33,729 nt of DNA from Terriglobia bacterium. Its GTDB lineage: Bacteria > Acidobacteriota > Terriglobia > Bryobacterales > Bryobacteraceae. Both the position numbers and the translations under genes were made by a program. Within the stretch, counting starts at the first letter, position 1. Each line of letters begins with the position of its first letter. The notes beneath the pieces were generated by a model. The model saw nothing but the letters and a program-made list of their open reading frames with translations. It was not told where the DNA came from and did not search any database. Below, one piece after another: positions 1-8,716 of this stretch. The DNA is taken from positions 1-33,729 of the forward strand of contig JAJPIT010000127.1 in the NCBI GenBank assembly GCA_021324615.1, read 5' to 3'.

Positions 1-1
1 G

Positions 2-1015
2 TTTCCGGAAACGCCGGTGGCGGCCTTTACCGCCAGCGCCACGCGCGCCGTGCGGCACGACATCATCGCGCAACTGAGGCTGCGCGATCCCGCGAAATTC
101 GCCATGAGCTTTCATCGGCCGAATTTGCGATACGTGGTCCATCCCTGCGGCCCCCGCGATCAGGACCGGCTCCTGTTTTCCGCGCTCGAATATTACGACG
201 AAGGCAACGTCATCCTCTACGCGCCGACCATTCGCGCCGTGGAGGAAACCGAAGCGCTTCTGTCGCGCAAGGGACATCCGGTGGTCGCCTATCACGGCCA
301 GATGGATAACGCGAGGCGCCAGCGGAATCAGGAAGCGTGGATGGCCGGGGAAAAGCGGATTCTGGTCGGCACCGTCGCCTTCGGCCTGGGGATCAATAAG
401 CCGGACGTCCGCGCCGTGCTGCACCTTTCGCTGCCGAAATCGCTGGAGCAGTATTATCAGGAAGCCGGGCGCGCCGGACGCGACGGGCTCCCGGCCGATT
501 GCGTCCTCCTCTGGCAGAGGCGCGACATCGGACTACTGGCGCATTTCATCGCTCAGCTTCAGGACCACCAGGAAAAACAACGGGCCTGGCAGCGCTACCA
601 CGCGATGCGGCGATTTGCCGAAAGCGAGGAGTGCCGCCACCGGCAGATTTGCCTGCACTTCGGCGAGACACCGAAGTGGGAGCGGTGCAATGCCTGCGAC
701 CGCTGCGGCGCCATCCCCGAATGGATCAGCGGCGCGCCGGCCGGAAAGCGATCCTCGCGCGTTGCGGCGAAGCCGGCGATCGATGCGCCGGCGCATTCAG
801 AGATGCGCGATGCACTGAAGCAGTGGCGCCGCGACCTGGCGAAAGAAATCGGGACGCCGCCCTACGTGATCCTGCACGATTCGACGCTCGATGCGATCTG
901 CCGCCGTGCTCCCCGAACGCTCGCGCAGTTGTGCGAGGTGTCCGGAATCGGCGAAAAGAAGGCGGAGCGGTTCGGAGAGGCGATTCTCGAAATCGTCGCC
1001 AGGTGTGCGAATTAG
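2..1015 (+). CDS. recQ: ATP-dependent DNA helicase RecQ, C-terminal part (5' end outside window)
   Basis: 3'-5' DNA helicase of recombinational repair; the first helicase lobe lies upstream of the window. The frame is open to the left edge, so no start is seen. Counting from the GTG codon at 17, the helicase C lobe shows the family hallmarks: the SFHRPNL segment, the GTVAFGLGINKPDVR motif and QEAGRAGRDG (motif VI). The RQC zinc site follows, with Cys at about 206, 224, 227 and 230. A single HRDC domain ends the protein at about residues 260-332, with the helix-hairpin GIGEKKAERFG. The layout is that of a typical bacterial RecQ. The next gene follows after 23 bp on the same strand, with no evidence of a shared function. 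Confidence 0.95.
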   Translation, partial: FPETPVAAFTASATRAVRHDIIAQLRLRDPAKFAMSFHRPNLRYVVHPCGPRDQDRLLFSALEYYDEGNVILYAPTIRAVEETEALLSRKGHPVVAYHGQMDNARRQRNQEAWMAGEKRILVGTVAFGLGINKPDVRAVLHLSLPKSLEQYYQEAGRAGRDGLPADCVLLWQRRDIGLLAHFIAQLQDHQEKQRAWQRYHAMRRFAESEECRHRQICLHFGETPKWERCNACDRCGAIPEWISGAPAGKRSSRVAAKPAIDAPAHSEMRDALKQWRRDLAKEIGTPPYVILHDSTLDAICRRAPRTLAQLCEVSGIGEKKAERFGEAILEIVARCAN

Positions 1016-1038
1016 CATTTCGTATTAAGGTTGTAGAA

Positions 1039-1932
1039 ATGAGAAACGTTGCCTTAGTTTTGATCGCATCGATGACCCTGGCGGCGCAGCCGCCGCGGAA
1101 GCCGCTGGCGCGGTTGCAGGCCAATATCGAGCGGATCACGAAATCGGTGAACGCGAAATGGGGGATTTACATGAAGTGCCTGGAAACAGGCGATGAAATC
1201 GCGATCAACGCCGATGAGCCGATGGACACGATGAGCGTGATCAAGATCCCGCTCATGGTCGAATCGTTCCGCCAGATCAACGAAGGCAAGTTTTCGCTGG
1301 CCGATCGCGTCGTCATCAAAGAAGAAGATAAGCGGCCCGGGACGGGGGTGATCCGGTCGCTCGACGCCGGCGCGAATCTGACGATCAAGGATCTGCTCAC
1401 CTTGATGATTATCGTCAGCGACAATACCGCGACCGATCTGATGTACGGCAAAATCGGAGGTCCGGAGGCGCTCAACCGCGAGATGGACCGGCTTGGATTT
1501 AAAACCATTCGCGCGCAGCGGACCGGCAAAGAATGGTTCGCGGCGCTGGCGGCGGCGCCATCGCGCGACGAATTTCACCGCGAAGGCAAAACGCCGTTCG
1601 GACTATCGTCGCCGCGGGAAATGGGCAAGCTGCTTGAAATGATCAAGCGCGGCCAGGTGGTGAATCAGGCGGCGAGCGATCAGATGCTGGCCATCATGCG
1701 CGGCCAGGTCTATTCGTCGCGGCTGCCGAAGTATGTGACCGGATATCGCCTGCCGCACAAAACCGGCGATTTCCTGCCCTATGTGGCCAATGACGTGGGA
1801 ATTTTAGAAAGCCCGTCGCGCAATATCGTTTTGTGCGTATTTACGGCCCAGCATTACGGCGTGGGAACGTATCTGGAAGACGCCATCGGCCGGGTGGCGG
1901 AGCTGGTGGGCAATTACTACGCGGCGCAGTAG
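1039..1932 (+). CDS. exported class A beta-lactamase-like serine hydrolase
   Basis: 297 residues. The ATG at 1039 gives a clean signal peptide (about residues 1-17, ending A-A-Q), so the longer upstream open frame, which overlaps recQ, is rejected. Class A/PBP-type active-site motifs are present in order: SVIK (S66-x-x-K69), SDN (127-129) and KTGD (241-244). The protein should lie in the periplasm and act on beta-lactams or a related amide or ester. The omega loop is unusual. Where classical enzymes carry R-x-E166-x-E-x-N, this one reads RTGKEWFAALAAAPSRDEF, so a Glu may survive (KEW) but the Asn is absent. Hydrolysis of beta-lactams is therefore uncertain, and it may be a penicillin-recognising relative with another substrate. 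Confidence 0.85.
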   Translation: MRNVALVLIASMTLAAQPPRKPLARLQANIERITKSVNAKWGIYMKCLETGDEIAINADEPMDTMSVIKIPLMVESFRQINEGKFSLADRVVIKEEDKRPGTGVIRSLDAGANLTIKDLLTLMIIVSDNTATDLMYGKIGGPEALNREMDRLGFKTIRAQRTGKEWFAALAAAPSRDEFHREGKTPFGLSSPREMGKLLEMIKRGQVVNQAASDQMLAIMRGQVYSSRLPKYVTGYRLPHKTGDFLPYVANDVGILESPSRNIVLCVFTAQHYGVGTYLEDAIGRVAELVGNYYAAQ

Positions 1933-1974
1933 ATGCCGCCCGGCGCTGGCTGGGCTGTCCCGCGCCTGATTTTC

Positions 1975-3726
1975 TCAATTTCCCGCCGGCGGCGGCACGA
2001 TGGGGAGCTTCGGCAACGGCTCGCGCGCCGGTTCGAATTCCATCTCCTCGAACAGCACGCCCGGCGCGATCACCGCCGTCGGCGCCAGATAACCTCCGGC
2101 TCCGATCAGCGCGAGCGGCGCGGCGTTGTTCACGAAATCGAACAGCGCAATTTCACGCGAAGCCGCCAGAATATCGCGCAGCGAGCGCGTGGACACGCCG
2201 CGGAAGCGCAAGCCGCGCACCAGTTCTTCGCGGCCGTCGGGATAGACGCGGTAGACCAACAGCGGCGGGCTCACCGGCATCGCCGAACCGCCCGATTGCG
2301 AGCAGGCCTGCGCCAGGGCCCGCAGTTCGCCCGCTCCGCCGGAAAACGGAAAATCCAGCTTGCGAACCAGCATGCCGTAAGGCTTGCCGCTCTGTTTCAC
2401 CAGGTCGATCAGCTTCTGCTTGAGATCGGCGAGCGGAACGGATTCGGCCGCGCTGACGAAAAGATTGGTGATCGCGGCGCGTGCCGCGCCGTAGCCGCCC
2501 GGCATTCTCGCGTGCCCGTTCGATTCCGGAAAATTTTTGATGGGCTGCCGCGTAGTGAGGAAATTCTTCAGAACCCCCTTTTCGATCAGCGACACCGGTT
2601 TTTCGGGAACGCCTTCCAGATCGAACTGTTCGTAGCCGGCGAGCGGCTTGCCCTGAAACGACTGCTGCGTCGGATCGTCCTTTACGTCCATCCAGGCGGG
2701 TAAAACACGCGAGCCAAGCTTTGTTTCAAATTCGCTGGCGAGAAAATTCACCTGGCGTCCCGGCTCGGCCAGCGGCTTCCGCGGAATGCGGACATTGTCG
2801 CCCAGCAGTTGCGCGAACAACTGCGCCGCCGCGCGCGGCTCAAACAGCACCGGACCCGAATACGCCTCGCCGGCGGGGGCCTTGGCCAGCGCGCGAATAT
2901 TTTCGGCCATGGCGGCGAGCACCTGGCGCATCTCGGGCTCCGGCGCGAGGTCGCCGATTTTCAGCGATGGAAACTCGGCGGCGTCGCGCAGCAGCGCGCC
3001 GTCGGGAGCCTGGCCTTCGGCCTTGGCCGCCAGCAGGGCGATGCGGTCGGGATACCGCAACATGGTGCCCTCGTTGTTCAGCAACCACTGGACGCCGTCG
3101 ATCACCTCGAAATCGACCCCGGAAGCCAGCACTTCCGGATAGGCGTTGAATACCGCCGACAGGTTCACCGCGCGCGCCTCCAGGGCCGCCGCGTCGAGCT
3201 TCTGACGGGTCACCTTGGCCAGGCTTTTCACCGGATCGGCGCGCGCGAAATCGGCCAGCTTTTCGGCCGGCGCGCTGGCGCTGTTGAGCGCGGCGCGCTT
3301 GCGGGCCATCGATTCCAGCGCGGCCTTGTAAGCGCGGTCGGTCGCCAGCCAAAAACATTCGCGCAGAGTATTGTAGTTGTCGTCGAGCGGCCACTGGAGG
3401 TCGAAGCGCGAGCCGCTGTAGAAGCCGCTGAAAATATGGCCGGTGTCGTCGAAATCGTAGCTGCCCACGCGTACCTGGATCACTGGCACGCGCGTGTGGT
3501 TCCGCTCCACGCTCACCACCGCGCCCAGGGAAGCGCTGACGCGGAACGTTTCCTGATCGGTGAGCGAATAGCTGATGAAATACGGAATGTCGTCGCCCCC
3601 GCCGGCCACCACCCGAAGCTGGCGCGAACGGTCCATCTCATCGCGCATGGCCCGCAACACCACGTCGTCCTCCGCGGACTGGCACAGCGCGGCGGCCGGC
3701 AGAAGCAGCAGAAGCCAGCGCGTCAT
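1975..3726 (-). CDS. exported TldE/PmbA-like subunit lacking the metalloprotease motif
   Basis: 583 residues with an N-terminal signal peptide (MTRWLLLLLPAAALCQ). The C-terminal half has the TldD/PmbA fold signatures: the SNGHARMPGG stretch, a GKPYGMLV strand and VYRVYPDGREELVRG. The metal-binding HExxxH is replaced by FAQLLGD, and the C-terminal Cys ligand of TldD is absent (FVNNAAPLALIG). In the characterised E. coli pair, TldD carries the zinc and TldE/PmbA does not, so this is inferred to be the non-catalytic partner. Its start overlaps the stop of the upstream TldD-like gene in an ATGA, which suggests translational coupling and equal amounts. Odd point: both proteins carry signal peptides, whereas the E. 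coli pair is cytoplasmic. Confidence 0.88.
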   Translation of the reverse strand: MTRWLLLLLPAAALCQSAEDDVVLRAMRDEMDRSRQLRVVAGGGDDIPYFISYSLTDQETFRVSASLGAVVSVERNHTRVPVIQVRVGSYDFDDTGHIFSGFYSGSRFDLQWPLDDNYNTLRECFWLATDRAYKAALESMARKRAALNSASAPAEKLADFARADPVKSLAKVTRQKLDAAALEARAVNLSAVFNAYPEVLASGVDFEVIDGVQWLLNNEGTMLRYPDRIALLAAKAEGQAPDGALLRDAAEFPSLKIGDLAPEPEMRQVLAAMAENIRALAKAPAGEAYSGPVLFEPRAAAQLFAQLLGDNVRIPRKPLAEPGRQVNFLASEFETKLGSRVLPAWMDVKDDPTQQSFQGKPLAGYEQFDLEGVPEKPVSLIEKGVLKNFLTTRQPIKNFPESNGHARMPGGYGAARAAITNLFVSAAESVPLADLKQKLIDLVKQSGKPYGMLVRKLDFPFSGGAGELRALAQACSQSGGSAMPVSPPLLVYRVYPDGREELVRGLRFRGVSTRSLRDILAASREIALFDFVNNAAPLALIGAGGYLAPTAVIAPGVLFEEMEFEPAREPLPKLPIVPPPAGN

Positions 3727-5384
3727 TGCGGGTTCTCCGCCGGCGGGCGGCTCAGATACGGCGGCCGGTCCTGCGAGCGTTCCTTGCGCTGCACCTCGAT
3801 CTCCGAGACAAGAATCGCCGGAGCGATGGCCGAGACGGGAACATCGCCGGATTCGGCGCCGCAGATGCCGTTGAAAACCTCCATGCGGTCCGAGGTCGCC
3901 ACGATTTTCGCAAAGCTCGCCAGCGGCGTGCCCACGATATCGACGCCGCGAATCAACTCATCGGGCCGCCCGTCGGGATACACGCGATAGACCACCAGCG
4001 GAACCACGGTGAAGGCCTGCAAGCCGCGCCGCGCCGTGGTGGTGTATCCGCTCACCACCTGGTCGAAGAACAGACCGTAAGGCTTGCCCTGCCGCTTCAC
4101 TTCCTCAATCAGCATCCTGCGCAGCTCCGCGTCGCTGACCGTCTTGGAGGATTCGACGAACAGATTCGACTGGCGGGAAACGACTTCGAATCCCGGAGAG
4201 CGGCGGCCGTGGCCGTTGGAATGATCAAAGCCCTGGATCGGCGAGCGCGACATTAAAAACGTCTTGAGAATTCCACGGTCGACCACCTCGACCGGCCGAG
4301 CTTTGACGCCCTCGTCGTCATAAAGATAATGGCCGTTCAGCGCCGTGCCTTGAAAGTCGGCGCGCGTAGGATCAAAGATTACCGAAAGAAATTCGGGCAG
4401 CACGGGCTTGCCGACGCTTTTGGTAAACGTCTGGCCCTCGGCTTCGTCCTTCTGGCGGTGGCCTTCGATGCGGTGGCCGAAGATCTCGTGAAAAAAGACG
4501 CCGGCGGCGCGGCCGGAGAGAATCGCCGGGCCGACAAAGGGATCCGCCGGCGGCGCCCGCAACAAATCCGAAAGAGTCTTTCCTGTTTTTTCGACGGCGG
4601 CGAGAATCTTCGCGTCATTCGGCAGTTTGGAGGGATCATCCGCCTCGAAGGTCTCCATCGTGCTGAGATCCATGCCGTCGCCGGCTTTGCCGCGCGCCGT
4701 GATCACCAGGCGGGCAAACAAACGGCCGAACTCCAGGCGCGTTCCTTCGCTGGTAACCAGCGCCGTTTGGACGCGTTCGGCTTCGACGGCGACGGCGGAG
4801 TTCAACGCCCCCGGATATTGGTCGAATCCGGCGGAGAGCCTGCGCAGGCGCCTGGCCCAATCGGCCGCGTCGAACTTATAGGCGGGGGCCGCGCTGAAGA
4901 AGACCTGCGGCGTTTCGCTCGAGAAATCGGCGGAGTCGTCGCCGGCGGCGGCGTGCAGCTTCTCGTCGGCTGTGATCCGCACCAGACGGTCGGACGCGGC
5001 CCGGTAGACGCGGTCCGTCGCCAGCCATAGCGAGCGGCGGATCGAAAGCGGGTTATCGTCGAGCGCAATCGGCGTGGCGCTGGTGAAGCGAATGCGGTCC
5101 GTGCTGCCGGTGCGATGGTAATTATCGAATTTTGGACTTCCGGCGCGCACGGTCACGTCCAGCAGGCGCCGCCGCCCGTGGTTCTGGGCGTCGATGGAGC
5201 CGCGGCTGGCGACGATGATATCGTTCTCGTCGTCGATGACCTCGTAGCCGAGGAAGTACGGCGCCGGGTCAGCCTTTTCCTGGAGGATGGAGAAGTTGCG
5301 ATCGAGCTCGCCGGAGAGAATCTTGATCAGAGGAGATTGCGCGCGGGCGGAGACCGCCAGAAGAAGGAGCAGCAGGCAACGCAC
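3723..5384 (-). CDS. exported TldD-like metalloprotease subunit
   Basis: 553 residues. The GTG start at 5384 is preceded by a strong GGGAGG site a few bases upstream. Signal peptide MRCLLLLLLAVSARAQ. The zinc motif HEIFGH is at 299-304, inside HEIFGHRIEGHR. A second signature, GICGAESGDVPV, places a Cys at about 508, where TldD proteins have their third metal ligand. VYRVYPDGRPDELIRG is shared with the downstream partner. TldD/TldE complexes cleave unfolded or small peptides inside a closed chamber; the substrate here is unknown. The gene sits between a response regulator (30 bp upstream) and the PmbA-like gene (4 bp overlap), so the three are probably one transcript. Confidence 0.9.
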   Translation of the reverse strand: MRCLLLLLLAVSARAQSPLIKILSGELDRNFSILQEKADPAPYFLGYEVIDDENDIIVASRGSIDAQNHGRRRLLDVTVRAGSPKFDNYHRTGSTDRIRFTSATPIALDDNPLSIRRSLWLATDRVYRAASDRLVRITADEKLHAAAGDDSADFSSETPQVFFSAAPAYKFDAADWARRLRRLSAGFDQYPGALNSAVAVEAERVQTALVTSEGTRLEFGRLFARLVITARGKAGDGMDLSTMETFEADDPSKLPNDAKILAAVEKTGKTLSDLLRAPPADPFVGPAILSGRAAGVFFHEIFGHRIEGHRQKDEAEGQTFTKSVGKPVLPEFLSVIFDPTRADFQGTALNGHYLYDDEGVKARPVEVVDRGILKTFLMSRSPIQGFDHSNGHGRRSPGFEVVSRQSNLFVESSKTVSDAELRRMLIEEVKRQGKPYGLFFDQVVSGYTTTARRGLQAFTVVPLVVYRVYPDGRPDELIRGVDIVGTPLASFAKIVATSDRMEVFNGICGAESGDVPVSAIAPAILVSEIEVQRKERSQDRPPYLSRPPAENPQ

Positions 5385-5414
5385 GATCCTCCCAGGATAA
5401 CAGGGCGGAGCCAG

Positions 5415-6107
5415 TCAGGCCGGTATCCGCTCCCGCCATCCATTCAGCGCGAGGCCGTAGCGCCCGCGAATGCCGGTCTTTTCGAAGATATGCTTCAGAT
5501 GGATCTTTACGGTGCCGGGCCGGATGCCCAGCTCCTGGGCGATTTCCTTGTTTTTGCAACCCTGCTCGACCAGCTCCAAAACCTGCTGCTCGCGCGGGGT
5601 CAGCTCGCTGCGGGGGTGGCCCTCCGCGCGGCAGGGATCGCGAAAGACGCTGTCCTCCATCCAGCTTCGCCCGGCGGCGACGGCCCGCAGGCAGGCGAGA
5701 ATGGAACCGACCGCCGCGGTCTTTCGCAGGATTCCGCGCGCTCCCGCTTGCAGCAGACGCAGCGCTTCGGCTTCGCTCACCGACACGCCCCAGACCACCA
5801 CCGCCGTCCTGGAGGAGCCGTGCGGCAGCTCCGGCTGATCCGCCGGCGGCGCCAGCCAATCCAGAACGGCCTGGATGCCGAATGCCTTATCCATTAACAA
5901 AACGTCTGGCGGGTTCTGTTGCGACAAATCCATGGCGCGTTCCAGCGAATCGCATCCGGCCAGATATTTCAGGTCCGCGCAGCCCTCCAGTATGGCGCGC
6001 ACACCTTCCATCGTCACCGGCTGCGAATCGCACACCAAAACGCCGCGAGCGTCCTCCGTACCGTTCGCCGTGTGAACCCGGTTCGCGCTTTCTTCCGCGA
6101 TTACCAC
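5415..6107 (-). CDS. NarL/LuxR-family response regulator
   Basis: 230 residues, GTG start with a GGAGGGG ribosome site just upstream. Receiver domain about residues 22-142: acidic D27, probable phospho-acceptor D73 (LLMDK) and the conserved Lys at 129 (ILRKT). LuxR-type HTH at about 168-222 (LTPREQQVLELV ... GTVKIHLKHIFEKTGI). It should bind DNA when phosphorylated by a HisKA_3 kinase. No kinase is adjacent; one such kinase lies at 23659-24813, but nothing in the sequence links the two. Transcription runs on into the TldD-like pair, and an ATPase gene with a receiver-like domain lies divergently 176 bp away. Confidence 0.9.
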   Translation of the reverse strand: MVIAEESANRVHTANGTEDARGVLVCDSQPVTMEGVRAILEGCADLKYLAGCDSLERAMDLSQQNPPDVLLMDKAFGIQAVLDWLAPPADQPELPHGSSRTAVVVWGVSVSEAEALRLLQAGARGILRKTAAVGSILACLRAVAAGRSWMEDSVFRDPCRAEGHPRSELTPREQQVLELVEQGCKNKEIAQELGIRPGTVKIHLKHIFEKTGIRGRYGLALNGWRERIPA

Positions 6108-6283
6108 GTTTCCCCTCCGTGAATCGATTTGCCAGCACGGGTCTTATCGCCCGCCGGCGTCTTTTTTTTTAGTTCGCGGATGCAGGCGAGGTTCTCATGT
6201 TATGATCGCTTCTAGTCGAAATTACTTCTTTGGAACGGATTCCAAACTGGTCCGAAAGCGGGCGGCGTAGGGGATGACAGGCC
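6108..6283. promoter_or_regulatory. divergent intergenic region
   Basis: A 176-bp spacer between the divergent response regulator and CpaE-like genes, so it must hold promoters for both. A TATGAT hexamer at 6201-6206 is a possible -10 for the rightward gene, but no good -35 lies at the right distance. A run of nine T residues lies at 6162-6170. No clear operator was seen. Confidence 0.35.
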
Positions 6284-7492
6284 ATGCAGCATCGTGAGGG
6301 CTCCGCCCCAAGCTCCCGGCGCGCCGTTTTGATCTCCCCCATGCCGCGGATCCGGCAGGAGTTAGCGCCCCTGTTGGCGGGCCATCTTGCCGGCGCCTCG
6401 ATTCTCGAAGTGAACGCCTATCCCTCGCCGCGCGACCTCGGCCCGACGCTGACCGGCGGCACGCACCTAGTTTTTCTCGACATGATCTCGGACTCCGAGC
6501 AGGCGCTGCAACTGCTCGGCGAAATGACGCGTCTGGAGACGGCGGTTCCGGTCATCGCGGTGCTCGCCGGCGACGATTCGGATCTGATCCTGCGCTGCCT
6601 GCGCGCCGGCGCGGTCGATTTTCTGATCCAGCCGTTCACCGCCGATCAACTGGAAGCTGCGCTGGCCAAACTCGCCCGCCTTCAGCCGGGCGGGGATCAG
6701 CCCGCCAAGGAAGCGGCCAAGATTTTCGCGGTCATGCCGGCCAAGGGAGCCTGCGGCGCCACCACCATCGCCTGCAACCTGGCCTTTCAATGGAAACGCC
6801 TCGGCGCCAAGAAAATCTTATTGGCGGATCTGGACCCGTTCGCCGGAACCATGTCGTTCCTGTTGAAAATCAAATCGACCTTCAGCTTCCTCGACGCGCT
6901 GCAGCGCGCCCATGAGCTCGATTCGGATCTGTGGGACGCCATGGTCACCAACGTCTCCGGCGTCGATGTGCTGCTGGCTCCGGAACTGATGGTAGAGGGA
7001 ACGGCGGAGCTGCACGACGCCTCGCCCATTTTGGAATATGCCCGGCACGCCTACGATGTCATCGTAGTGGATACCGGCAGCGTTTACGGGGACTGGAATC
7101 TGAATACGGCTCGGCTCGCCAACGAACTGCTGCTGGTGACCACCAACGAGCTTCCCGCGTTACAAGCCGCGCAGCGCGCGCTGTCGTATCTGGACACCAA
7201 CCGCATCGGCCGATGGAAGATCCGGCTGCTGGTGAATCGCTACTACCGCGACGTGGGATTGAGCCGCGAAGTGATCGGGACCGCGCTGCATACCGAAGTC
7301 TTCGACATTCTGCCAAGCGATTACGAAGCGGTGCAGAAGTCGCTGCTGGAGGGAAAGCCCGCGCCGTCCAGCACGGTCTTCGGCAAAGGCATCATGCAGC
7401 TCGCCGACCGGCTGGGAGGGCGTACCGGGACGGCCAAAAAGAGCGCGCCGCTCGGAGGCCTGCTCAATCTGTTCAGCCGGACCAAGAGCTAA
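6284..7492 (+). CDS. CpaE/TadZ-like protein: degenerate receiver plus MinD/ParA-type ATPase
   Basis: 402 residues. N-terminal receiver-like domain (about 13-130) with an Asp in FLDMISD (D66), but the switch Lys is replaced by Gln (LIQPF), so phosphorylation is doubtful. Deviant Walker A KGACGATT at 154-161 is typical of MinD/ParA ATPases, followed by LLADLDPFAG and a VIVVDTGS Walker-B-like strand. This is the CpaE/TadZ architecture, which places tight-adherence (Flp) pilus machines at the pole. No other tad/cpa gene is in the window, so the gene is an orphan here and may position another complex. The ATG at 6284 fits; a purine-rich GGGGA lies about 10 bases upstream. Confidence 0.87.
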   Translation: MQHREGSAPSSRRAVLISPMPRIRQELAPLLAGHLAGASILEVNAYPSPRDLGPTLTGGTHLVFLDMISDSEQALQLLGEMTRLETAVPVIAVLAGDDSDLILRCLRAGAVDFLIQPFTADQLEAALAKLARLQPGGDQPAKEAAKIFAVMPAKGACGATTIACNLAFQWKRLGAKKILLADLDPFAGTMSFLLKIKSTFSFLDALQRAHELDSDLWDAMVTNVSGVDVLLAPELMVEGTAELHDASPILEYARHAYDVIVVDTGSVYGDWNLNTARLANELLLVTTNELPALQAAQRALSYLDTNRIGRWKIRLLVNRYYRDVGLSREVIGTALHTEVFDILPSDYEAVQKSLLEGKPAPSSTVFGKGIMQLADRLGGRTGTAKKSAPLGGLLNLFSRTKS

Positions 7493-7502
7493 AGGCGCCT
7501 GC

Positions 7503-7548
7503 GGCTCCGCGATTCCCCCGGAGCCAGCTCCGCCCCGCCTCACTTTTT
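7503..7548 (+). terminator. possible terminator between convergent genes
   Basis: A GC-rich inverted repeat (GGCTCCG at 7503-7509 against CGGAGCC at 7519-7525, 9-base loop) lies just after the CpaE-like stop. The TTTTT run at 7544-7548 is some 18 bases past the stem, so intrinsic termination is uncertain. Confidence 0.3.
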
Positions 7549-8658
7549 GGCCGGCACTTCGCCGCCGGCGGGCCGCACTCCGCGTTCCTTCCAATCGAGC
7601 AGCTCCGAAAATCCGCGGCGGATTTCGTTGGGCAGAATCGCGCAGTGGCCGTCGTGATTCACATACTGCTGGACGAATAAATCGCCGTCGCCGGCGGTTT
7701 CCGCCGTGGTTTGATAGCTGTTGGGAATCCAGACCGGAACCAGCGGATCGTAGCTGGTGTGGATGGCCAGCATCGGATTCAAGATCCGGCCGGTCGGCGT
7801 GTAGTAGGTCTGAAGATACTCCTGCGCCTTGGGATCGGCGGCGTAACGCTGGATTTCCGCGTTCGTCCTGGCGTCGTCCAGCGTGCCGTTGTAGATGGTG
7901 TTGCGATTATCGAACGGATTGCCGCCGGCGCGGTCGTTCAGTTCCTTGATCAGATAGACCAGAAACGCCGTGGTCGCCGCCAGATCCTGGTTGTTTTTAA
8001 GATTGCCGTCGTGGAAACGGCGCAGGGACGCGGCCTTTTCCGGCGCCGCATCAAGCGCCCGCTCGATGCGGGCGATCAGCTCCTTGTTGTTGGTGGTCTT
8101 CACGAAATCCCTGGGAATTTTCGTGGGTTCCGGCAAAATTCCCGGGAAATAATAGTTGAAAAGGACGTAACTGTCGAAGGCGCCGCGGGACATAAACCAC
8201 TCCGGCGCGGCGAGCGGCCCGCACAGCGGCAGCGCGGCGTCATAGGTGGTCGGATAGCGCTCCATTAACATCATCGTCAGAAATCCGCCCATGGAGTGGC
8301 CGGTGACGAAGGTGCGCCTGGGTTTGCCGTATTTGTCCAGAAAATAGCGGCGCAGGCTTTCCGTATCGACCACAGCCTGCTCCACCGCCCAGCCTCCGGC
8401 CGCGTAGCCGGATTGCGCCACGGCGTAGCCTTCCTCGGTGAAGACGGCCAGGAAAGGGGCGATCGGCCGGGCATCATATTTCACCGGCTCGGCCGCGTAG
8501 CCGTGGCAGTAGACCACCAGGCTCCCGTTCCAGTTTTCGGGAACATCGATGCGGAACGCGGCGCCGTTGATCGATCCGATCTCGGTCTTGGGCGCGGCGG
8601 TGATCAGAGCGGGGGCGAACGCGGCGAACAGCGCCGCGCCGAGGGATATGCGGTGCAT
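7540..8658 (-). CDS. exported alpha/beta hydrolase
   Basis: 372 residues, signal peptide about 1-21. Alpha/beta-hydrolase fold: VVYCHGY oxyanion region at 48-54, nucleophile elbow GHSMGG (Ser122), an acidic residue in SYDPLVP, and the C-terminal His in NHDGHCAI. A cap region lies between about 140 and 250. Family members hydrolyse esters or amides; the substrate cannot be read from sequence. It is convergent with the CpaE-like gene and stands 58 bp from the next gene on the same strand. Confidence 0.88.
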   Translation of the reverse strand: MHRISLGAALFAAFAPALITAAPKTEIGSINGAAFRIDVPENWNGSLVVYCHGYAAEPVKYDARPIAPFLAVFTEEGYAVAQSGYAAGGWAVEQAVVDTESLRRYFLDKYGKPRRTFVTGHSMGGFLTMMLMERYPTTYDAALPLCGPLAAPEWFMSRGAFDSYVLFNYYFPGILPEPTKIPRDFVKTTNNKELIARIERALDAAPEKAASLRRFHDGNLKNNQDLAATTAFLVYLIKELNDRAGGNPFDNRNTIYNGTLDDARTNAEIQRYAADPKAQEYLQTYYTPTGRILNPMLAIHTSYDPLVPVWIPNSYQTTAETAGDGDLFVQQYVNHDGHCAILPNEIRRGFSELLDWKERGVRPAGGEVPAKK

Positions 8659-8716
8659 GTGGCAATGATAACTCAGGCAGCTCGCGCGCCGGCGAAGGCG
8701 ACGGGCAACTCTCGCG

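Noticed and set aside
4178-4200. tRNA-like TTCGAATCCC stretch
   Set aside because: It lies inside the TldD-like coding frame and no cloverleaf can be drawn around it.
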